A stretch of 64,000 nt of DNA from Anas platyrhynchos (Eukaryota; Chordata; Aves; Anseriformes; Anatidae): assembly GCF_047663525.1 (NCBI RefSeq), contig NC_092612.1, forward strand, positions 1,211,501 to 1,275,500. The letters are read 5' to 3'. A program made the translations under genes and the position numbers. The notes under the pieces are model-generated. The model was not told the DNA's origin and ran no database searches. It saw only the letters and a list, made by a program, of their open reading frames with translations. How positions within the stretch are numbered: position 1 is the first letter of the stretch; each line of letters starts with the position of its first letter. This document shows, piece after piece, positions 1 through 7,791 of the stretch.

Positions 1-855
1 ACGCAGCTGGTAAATAAGGCTGCGCTGCTAACAATGCCTCGCGCCCGAGCAGATGACATTAGCAGGATTCCTGCGGAAGCAGCCGAAGGACGTTGTTTGG
101 GGCTTCTGCTGCAGAAGAGAAGATGGATGGAGCCACCCCGCGATGGGAGTGGGAGGGAAGCCCCCAGCCTGCTCCCCACGGCGCCTGCACCCACGGGTGC
201 TGGGATGGGGACCCCGCGGTGCCGCGCAGCGGGCGGACAGGTAGGTGGGGTGGGCGCTTCCCGCAGGAGCCCCCAACGGCACGAGGGGATTTCTGCCAAG
301 AGAAGGAGCCGATCCTCCTGCACGGCGCGGCGTTCTGCTCTAAATAAAGCTTTCCTGCCCTTCCCAGCTGGTTTGGGCGCAGCTCTCGGCAGAGCAGGGC
401 GTGCGCGGCGCAGGGAGGGAGGCGCTGAGATGGGAGAAAGGCTGCTGCGAGCGGGGATTCCCAAAAAGCGCCCACGGTGCACCCAGGGTTCTCCCCGTTC
501 ACGTCGGTGTTTGTTGCACCCAGGGCACCGTCCTCTTGGGGGGCTCCAAGCAGGCTCCGGCCAACACAAAGGGGGTCTCCAGCCCCACGCCGCCCCCCTG
601 CTGCTCCTCGGCCAGGACAGGCGCCGAGACCACCCCTGGCCTTCGTCCCGCACCGCCGACACTGGGTGGGGAGCCCCAGGAGGATGTCTCCAAGCTGTTT
701 GGTTGGCAGGCATCTGTCCCTTCCTAATTAAACACAGAGCTGGCTCCCAGGCTGGAATGCGGCTTCGCTTCCCTTCCCCTCCCCATGGAGATGCTCCTCC
801 AGCCGCGCGCGTCCGGCTGACGCCGAGGGGCCAGCACAGCCCATGGGGGCACTGC
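1..855. other. Left flank outside the receptor array
   Basis: Unique-looking sequence left of the array. The first base that matches the repeated unit is about 856, where the phrase gttttggccccg starts. I see no convincing exon. An AATAAA at 343-348 on the plus strand could end the last exon of a gene entering from the left. About 45 bp near 165-220 (from ggaagcccc to acgggtgctgg) resemble the segment that precedes the CR1 fragment in every spacer, so a decayed spacer relic is possible. The array does not visibly continue to the left within this stretch. Confidence 0.4.
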
Positions 856-1456
856 GAGTTTTGGCCCCGTTACTCGGTGGTTTCCCCTTTAGGGCTTCGT
901 GTCCCAGCCACAGGAGCAGCAGCACGCGTGTGGAGGGGAAGGGGAGGTTGTGGTAAACCCTAAAGCCAGGGGAGCCGGGATGCCCCGGCACGGGGTCGTG
1001 TGCGTGCCCATAGACAGGGAAGGTGCTGAGGGCACGGGGAGCATCCTCGGAGCCGGCACACGGTGCAAGGTCGCCCTTCAGGAAGCAAAATGCAAAGAGG
1101 AGGGGCTAAAACAGGGCTGTGCTTAAGGCTCGAGGTGTAAAGGGACTTTTTTTTTTGCCCTGTTTAACAGCAGCTCCCCGTGGCTGTCACACGGGGTAGC
1201 ACAGGGAGCAATCCCAATGAAGCTGAGAGACCCCGGTTGCATATCATGAATTTTATTATGTGCATGGGATTCCTCATGGCCATCGAGCTTCCCGCAGCGC
1301 TCTCCGCGTTCCTCCTCCCCCTCTGCCATGCAGCCCAGCAGAGAAATGCAGCAGAGCGCAGGATCCCACCACTTTCCCTTTCCTCTCTTGTTTTCGCTGC
1401 TCGCAGACCGCAGGCGTGAGCGGCTTCTGGCAGGGCGGGCGCGGGGAAAGGGCTTC

Positions 1457-2892
1457 TCAGTGCCCCAGCGCCGCGTACTCGCACTCGGGCTGCAAGAGAG
1501 AGCGAGAAGCCGCGCACTTGGGGCTGCGCCTGCAGCTGCAGGGGATGCTTTGCCTGCGCCAAAGCCCCCGGCCGGGCTGCTTGGGAGCTCCTTCCTCCTG
1601 CCGTGCCCACAGCCTCGTGCCGGGGGCTGGGGAAGCAGCTCACCTCCGGGCCCCGTCTCAGCACCGCGCGGGCCGGCCTTCGGCGCAGCCGGGCTGCCCA
1701 CCACATCAAGGCGAGGACGGCGGCGCCGGGCGGCACGAAGGCCAGCAGCCACAGGAAGCATCCTGCTGCAGGGAGGGAGGGGAGGACAAGGAGACGTTGC
1801 CGACGGGGCACGGAGCTGGTGCCGGGGGCGGCCGGGGAAAGGGAGTGGTGCAGGGAGATGGGGCCAGGGCAGCGTTTGCAGCGTTTCAGCCCAGGGAGAT
1901 GGGGAAAAAGGGATTTAAGGCTGGAAGAAGCGGGCTTGGAGTCCCTGCAAGCACAGACCAAGCACAGAGCAAAGCCCGCGGTGCCCAGGGGGAGGCTGCT
2001 CGAGCTCACCCGTGCCGATGGTCTCGCTGACGATCCTGCCCGTGCCGCGCTCCGTGGCCGTGCAATTCATGGCCCCGTCCCAGCGCTCGGCCGAGACCCA
2101 GGTGAGGTTCCAGGAGCCAGGGAGGTGGCACAGCAAGGGGACAAAGTCCGAGGGCTCCTCTGCATCCACGGGCACCAGGATGGAGAGCTTGGGCTCAGAG
2201 GGATCTGAAAGTGAGTGGGAAAACCCAGTGTCCCCAGGGATGTCCCCAGGGATGTCCCAAGGGATGTCCCCAGCACCGCCACACTCTGCCGCGCTCACCT
2301 GTGACGAGGAGCCTGGTCCCATTCCCAAACTGGGAGTGCGACACGGAGGAGGTGCAGTAATAATACCCAGAGTCCTCACGCTGCACATTGCTGATATTCA
2401 AGGAGAAAATACCCGGTGCTCTCACCGTCCCTGAGTATTTCCCCTTTGGGTTTGAGGCCGCTGCACTCCAGTAAATCCATTCCAAGCTGCCGTCCGGCTT
2501 CTCCCTGTACCAATTGGCACGGTCTGTGCTGCCCGAGATGCTGCAGCTCAGCTCAGCCGTCGCCCCAGGGGACAGCCAGAGCTCTGCCGGGCTCTGCTGG
2601 ATCCACGGCTCCTCCGCAGAGGCGGCTCCTGCACGGGGGGAGCGGGTCTGAGCGCAGTAGGCAGTGCCATGGGGTCACCCTCACGCTTTGGGTTGTTGCC
2701 TTCTGGCTCCAAACCAGAGGGGTTTAGGGGTTTTGTTGCAAAATTGGCGTTGCACAGCAAGGCAGCAGCACCCCGGGGTTTACCCCAAGCGGGTTCAGCA
2801 TAGCAGAAAGCAAGGCTGGAGCATTGGTGCAGCGGGACGGGACGGGACGTACCTGTCAGGAGGAGCAGGAGAACCCCGGGCAGGCTGCACAT
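1457..2892 (-). CDS. M chain copy 1: VJ-type Ig-superfamily membrane receptor
   Basis: Exons 2892-2853, 2628-2299, 2204-2010, 1765-1644 and 1489-1457; 239 aa. Ig exon junctions are phase 1, the last junction phase 0, and all sites are GT-AG. Exon 1 is a hydrophobic leader beginning MCSLPGVLLLLL. Exon 2 is a V-set domain with ELSCSISG, NWYREKPDG, DSGYYYCTSS and a germline J-like strand FGNGTRLLVT, so no rearrangement is needed. Exon 3 is a small Ig-like domain (LLCHL, NLTW, MNCTA) with only about 21 residues between its cysteines. Exon 4 carries a juxtamembrane Cys, an uncharged transmembrane helix containing PP, and an Arg-rich start of the tail. Exon 5 adds ECEYAALGH: YAAL fits a YxxL/YxxPhi motif but lacks the usual -2 residue of an ITIM. 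Poly(A) signal at 1257-1252. It is head-to-head with the P chain starting at 4140, and a surface heterodimer of the two is inferred. Intron 1 is short (224 nt). No named family was recognised. Confidence 0.8.
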
Positions 2893-4139
2893 CTCCGCCT
2901 GGGGCTGCCCACACTCCTCGGTCGCCTCTTGGCTCCTGCAAAAGGCTTCGACACGGCACAAGGGAGCCTGGCTGTCGTCTGGGGTCGCGGAGGCACAGAG
3001 GGAAGGGGAGGCGATGCCTGGCGAGGGGACGGAGCTCGATGGGCTCCTGCTCGCGGACTGCAATTTAATTGCAGCTCCTAATTGCAGCGGGGGGGTCCTG
3101 CTGCGCTTTGCCTGCCTGCGCCTCGCCCCAAGGAGCCCCGGACATCGTCCCCTTCTTCTTCCTTTCTCGCAGCTCGGCACCGCGGCTACTTGTGGCCTTC
3201 AGGCTGCAGCAAATCTCGCGGGGATGCGTGGAGACACAGGTCTGCTCTGGAGAGGAGCACGACGAGTACTGGGGAGGGCGGCGAGGTGCCTCTGGTGTCT
3301 CTCGGAGCTGGAGGAGCAAAGGCTGCTCGTGGAGGCTCGGCCTCGTTGCAGCAGCCGGAGGCTGCGTGCGGAGCTGCCGGAGCCGAGGAGCGCTGCGGTC
3401 AGCCTCGCCTTGTTGATTTTGTCACCTCTCTGCTGTTTGTTCGCACGGAACCCCTGCCCCCCCACGCCGCTGCCAGCAAACCGTTGGCTCGGAAGGTTTT
3501 TGTCGCCAAAGTTGGGCGCTGGGGTAGCAAAGAGCCACGGTTGCCGAACCACAACAGGAAAGCAGGGCAGGGCTGGGGGACCAGACTTGCCTCTCGCCTT
3601 CGGTCCGCGGCCCTTTGAACGTCACCGGTAAGGTCACTTCGGCTGACGTGAGGATGGCTGGGGGGGCCGCGCCTGGGGGTGCAGCCACCCCCGCCCCGAG
3701 GCAGCTCCCCAGCCTCTGCGCTGCGGTTTCCCCAAAGCAAGAGCGGCGGCACGGTGCGCTGTGGTTTGGAGTGCCCAGCGCTGGGGCTGGCTTCTTCTTT
3801 CATGTCGAGAATTTGGGGGTGGGCACCCGAGGGCGTCGTGGGGCCCTCGAGGGGCTGCCTGCGAGCCTGTGTGTCGCAGAAATGGTTAAAAGCCAAATTT
3901 TCCTGCCGGATGTGGGTCCGTGCAGCAAGCTGACACGAGCTGTGCACCCGGCGATGCACCCCACAGCTGCCGGCAGCGGCGCGTGGGGAGGACGCATTCC
4001 CCGTGGGGACACCGCGTCCTTCGTGGGGACACCGCGTCCTCACGGCTGGGGGAGATCAATGCTGGGGCCCCACACTTCGTGCATCCACAGGACCCGGTGT
4101 ACTCGGCCACTCTGCAGAAGGACTGGGACGAGCACGCCG
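2893..4139. promoter_or_regulatory. Shared bidirectional 5' region, pair 1
   Basis: The 1247 bp between the two start codons must hold the promoters of both chains. By eye there is a RUNX-type AACCACA (3547-3553) next to an ETS-type AGGAA (3556-3560), a TCF/LEF-type CTTTGAA (3613-3619) running into ACGTCAC, and a CRE/ATF-like TGACGTGA (3644-3651). RUNX, ETS, TCF/LEF and CRE sites are the known components of the TCR alpha enhancer. A near-palindrome CTGCAATTTAATTGCAG lies at 3058-3074. A 20-bp direct repeat (core GTGGGGACACCGCGTCC) has two copies at 4001-4040. Motif calls are visual only. Confidence 0.45.
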
Positions 4140-6059
4140 ATGGCTCCCCTGGGTTTCTCCTGCACGGAGGCGCTGCTGGCCACGGGGCTGCTGCTGCTGT
4201 GGCTGGGTGAGCATCGGGGCAGGGGCTGGGGAGAGCGGCCCCCGGGAGATGGGAGCACAGGCTGAGCTAGGAGAGCAGGCAGTCAATGAGCCCCCGGTCG
4301 GTCCCTGCAGCACCGGCAGCGTTGCTGGCAGTGCACCAGCCCCAGCCCTTCCTGCTCGTGGAGCCCAGCACTCCGGTGGCCATCAGCTGCATTCTGGATG
4401 AGACGCAAGATGGCAAAGGCAACGTGTTCTGGTACCGGCGTGTCCGTGGGGAGCGGCCCCGGCTGATCCTCAGCTGTGTCCAGGAGGCTCAGGACGGATT
4501 TTCCTGCGAGTACACGAAGGGACGCGCCGTGCTGCACCTCGCTGCTGCCCGCCCCGACCACACCAGCCTCTACCTCTGCGCCTACTACATCAACTCCAGG
4601 CTGAAGTTTGGCAACGGCACCGCGCTGATCGTGGGAGGTAGGGGGACTGCTGGCTGGGGGTGGCGGGTGGGGGGACCCCAACTTGTCTCCCTGAGCCCTC
4701 TCTTGTTCGATGGGGAACCCCGGTGACTCCCCAGTGGATGGTCCCCTCCCATACTGTCCCCAAGTCTCCACTTTGCACAGTCTGCACCCATGTCCCTACA
4801 GCGGATGGGACCCCCGTTTCTTGCCATTGCATGGACACCCTCCCCCAATGCCCCTCGTGTCACTAGGAGGGGTCCCCAGGAAGACGCGGGGTCCCTGCCC
4901 ACATCGCAGCCCACCGAGCCCCTGCTCTCGTCTGTGCAGACAGCTGGAGGGCCCAGAGCTGGGTGCGGGTGCTGGCGCCCCACGGCTCCCCTTCAGACCC
5001 CCCCGGCCTGGTCTGTGCCGTGGGCAACGCCAGCGGCCCCGTCCTCGTCTCCTGGCCGGGGGGGCCCCGACCCCAGCAGGTGCTGGGGCTGGGGGGCAGC
5101 ACAGAGCTGCTCATCAGCCCCGCGGGCATGGCCGGGGGCACCGGGGGGCTCTGCGAGGTGCGCTTCAATGCCTCCGGTCCCCCCGTCCGCAGGAGCGTGG
5201 AGCTGCACGGGGCCAAGGGTGAGCACGAGCCTGGGCACCGGGGTGACCAGGGGACAGGGCACATGGGGTCACCCCCCCTTCCTGGGGGTTCCTCGCAGCT
5301 GGGGCACGTGTGGGGAAAGTGAGGCAATGTTGGGGATAATGGGGGATGTTGGGGGGAGATGGTGGGATAATGGGGGACAACGGGGGGATGTTGGGGGCGA
5401 TGGGGGAATAATGGCGTGATGGGGGGATGCTGGGGGGTGATGGGGGAATAATGGGGGGCAATGGGAGGATGTTGGGGTATGGGAGAGATCAAGGGGGGGA
5501 CATGGGTGTGAGAAGATGGCTGGGACATGCCGTCCCCCGCAGGTGCCTGCACGACACCAAGTGCCGTGGCCATGGCCATACCCAGGGCACTGCTGCTGCT
5601 CGGCCTCATTCTCAGCGTCTGCTGCCTCCTTCGTGCATGGAGGGGTAAGGAGCCGAGCAGGGGCTGGGGGTGATGGACCACCCTGCCCCCTGATATCCTC
5701 TGCTGCCCTGCACCCCGCTCCCCCATCCCATCCCATCCCCAATTCCCCTCCGTCCCCATGCTGGGGACACGTCTCTGTCCCCGCCAGGACTCCGGCCCAG
5801 AGCTCAAGACCCTCCTGCAAGCCCAGCAGCAGCAGGTGAGGCCCTGCGGCCCCCCCGGGGTCCCCATACGGGATGGTGGCCATACCAGGAGCACTGCCCA
5901 CACGGCTTCGCATGGCCATCGGGCACCAGTGGACGGCCCAGGAGAGCCCCACTGTGCTTGGGGCCAGGGTTGGGGCCGCTCTGATGGCGTTGGTGCCCGC
6001 AGGGAGAGCTGACGTACGCCCAGCTCCGCTTCGCCACCCCAGCGAGGGCAGCGCCGTGA
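4140..6059 (+). CDS. P chain copy 1 (class B): VJ-C receptor with transmembrane Arg
   Basis: Exons 4140-4206, 4311-4637, 4940-5218, 5543-5644, 5801-5835 (alternative start 5788) and 6003-6059; 288 aa as given. The leader begins MAPLGFSC. The V exon has ISC, FWYRR, LYLCAY and the J-like FGNGT, with an extra Cys pair (ILSC, FSCEY). The CDR3-like loop reads YYINSRLK. The C-type exon has GLVCAV, VSW and GGLCEVRF plus two NAS sequons. Exon 4 begins GACTTPS, whose Cys could form an interchain disulfide, followed by a helix containing IPRALLLL. Exon 6 read in phase 0 gives ELTYAQLRF, a canonical ITIM. Exon 4 ends in phase 1, so the 48-nt exon from 5788 would shift exon 6 to a different frame stopping at 6161. 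The acceptor before 5801 (35 nt) keeps the ITIM. Which one is used cannot be settled here. Poly(A) signals at 6226 and 6288. Almost identical to copy 6. Confidence 0.8.
5327..5495 (+). repeat. G-rich minisatellite in intron 3 of P copy 1
   Basis: Degenerate short units such as gggggatgttggggg and gataatgggggacaa are repeated on the plus strand, giving strong G-over-C skew on the transcribed copy. No coding signal is seen; the proline-rich open frames on the other strand are shadows of the repeat. Confidence 0.8.
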
Positions 6060-6204
6060 CCCACGGGGCTGGGCCCCAAGGCCTCGGTGGCGGCGCCGTG
6101 CAGCCCCGGGAGGCTGCGGCTGCCCCGGCCGCCGGGACAGCGGGGAGGAAGGAACGGGACTGAACCTCCAAGGAGGGAGCTCGAAGGAGCAGCGAATGAC
6201 GGGA

Positions 6205-6370
6205 GAGGACCTCAAATGTGGCGTTAATAAAGAGATTGAAACTAAAATGAGGGGTAAATCATGGGGTTGAACCTCAAACATGGAGATAATAAAGAGATTG
6301 AAGCTCAAAGGAGGTGTAAATAATGGGGTTGAACCTCAGATGAGCAGGAAACCGAGACTAAACCCAAAAG
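6205..6370 (+). repeat. 31-bp-type tail repeat carrying poly(A) signals
   Basis: About five degenerate copies of a unit resembling ttgaacctcaaa-tggggagtaaataatgggg follow the P chain stop. Two copies contain AATAAA (6226-6231 and 6288-6293), so the repeat supplies tandem candidate polyadenylation sites. The same tail follows every P chain with different copy number. Confidence 0.7.
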
Positions 6371-6473
6371 TCAACGCCCCCTGCAAGAAACGCCGCTACT
6401 GCTGCCTGGGGCTGGGGGGGAAGCCCCAGGCCTGCTCCCCACGGCACCCACGGGTGCTGGCACTGGGCCTTTA

Positions 6474-7190
6474 GGAGAACAGGGCGGCGCCTGCCCCTCC
6501 ACTCCCTTCGCCAGCAAGCTGTAGGCCGCCATGAGGTCCCCCCTCAGCTTCCTCTTCTCCAGCCTGAACAGGCCCAGTGCCCTCAGCCGCTCCCCACACG
6601 CCTTCCCCTCTAGGCCCTTCCCCATCTTGGTCGCCCTCCTCTGGACACTCTCCAACACTTTCATGGCCTTCGTGTACTGAGGGGCCCAGAGCTGCACACA
6701 GCGCTGAGAATCCTGCAGTCACAGAATCACAGAATCACAGAATTTCTAGGTTGGAAGAGACCTCAAGGTCATCGAGTCCAAGCTCTGACCTAACGCTAAC
6801 AGTCCCCACTAAACCATATCCCTAAGCTCTACATCTAAACGGCTTTTGAAGACCTCCAGGGATGGTGACTCCACCACGTCCCTGGGCAGGCCATGCTGGT
6901 GCCTGACCACTCTTTGAGACCAGAAGTTTCTCCTGATATCTAATCTCAAGGTGAGCCCGCAGTCCTGCCATGATGTCTGCCAGCTCTCTGAGCACCCTGG
7001 GATGAACCCATCCGGACCCATGGACGCGTACGGATCCAGGTGGAGCAGCAAATCCCGCACACGTTCAGGGTCGGTTGGGATCTGATCATTCCCACCGTCA
7101 TGGTCCTCCAGCTCAGGGCACCCTGGGTCCCGAAGCCCATCATAAGTGTTTGAAGATGGAGGCAAACAGGGCATTAAACGTTGCAGGGCA
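6474..7190 (-). mobile_element. CR1 LINE fragments, spacer 1/2
   Basis: Two minus-strand pieces of non-LTR retrotransposon CR1. Positions 6716-6474 encode the ORF2 C-terminal region ([27 protein letters not shown]). Positions about 7190-6718 encode an N-terminal part of the reverse transcriptase ([22 protein letters not shown]), then jump to the 3' region and finish with ATTCTGTG octamers, the CR1 3' signature. Both are 5'-truncated or internally deleted and non-functional. The 390 bp between this and the next M-chain poly(A) site is the standard unit flank, without a recognised gene. Confidence 0.85.
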
Positions 7191-7791
7191 CCACAAGTTT
7201 TGGCCCTGTCGCTCGGTGGTTTCCCCTTGGGGTTCGTGTCCCAGCCACAGGAGCAGCAGCACGCGTGTGGAGGGGAAGGGGAGGTTGTGGTAAACCCTAA
7301 AGCCAGGGGAGCCGGGATGCCCCAGCACAGGGTTATGCACACAGCCACGGGCAGGGAAGGTGCTGAGAGCACGGGGAGCATCCTCGGAGCCGGCACACGG
7401 TGCAAGGTCGCCCTTCAGGAAGCAAAATGCAGAGAGGAGGGGCTAAAACAGGGCTGTGCTTAAGGCTCGAAGTGTAAAGGGACTTTTTGTTTGCCCTGTT
7501 TAACAGCAGCTCCCCGTGGCTGTCACACGGGGTAGCACAAGGAGCGATCCCAATGAAGCTGAGAGACCTCGGTTGCATATAATAATTTTATTATCTGCAT
7601 GGGATCCCTCATGGCTATCGAGCTTCCCGCAGCGCTCTCAGCGTTCCTCCTCCCCCTCTGCCATGCAGCCCAGCAGGGAAATGCAGCAGAGCGCAGGATC
7701 CCACCACTTTCCCTTTCCTCTCTTGTTTTCGCTGCTCGCAGACCGCAGGCGTGAGCGGCTTCTGGCAGGGCGGGCGCGGGGAAAGGGCTTC

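Noticed and set aside
1-963. 309-codon open frame at the left end
   Set aside because: Arg/Gly/Pro-rich composition, crosses the array boundary near 856 without change, and shows no domain.
1457-2204. M chains as pseudogenes because of the short second Ig exon
   Set aside because: All nine copies keep the same length, phase and cysteines and full reading frames, which argues for function.
4600-4700. Recombination signal sequences next to the V exons
   Set aside because: No heptamer-spacer-nonamer could be found by eye after the V exons, and J is already joined in the same exon. Somatic V(D)J joining is unlikely.
4863-6308. Long minus-strand open frame (481 codons) antisense to P copy 1, with equivalents in most copies
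   Set aside because: It is the complement of the GC-rich P exons and the intron repeat, ignores splice sites, and is proline-rich low complexity. Open because of base composition.
6205-6370. Tail repeat as a CRISPR-like array
   Set aside because: Units are degenerate and contiguous without unique spacers, in a vertebrate gene setting.
6474-7190. Spacer repeats as LTR or retrovirus-derived elements
   Set aside because: The encoded phrases and the ATTCTGTG 3' octamers are those of the CR1 non-LTR LINE. No LTRs or retroviral genes were seen anywhere in the window.
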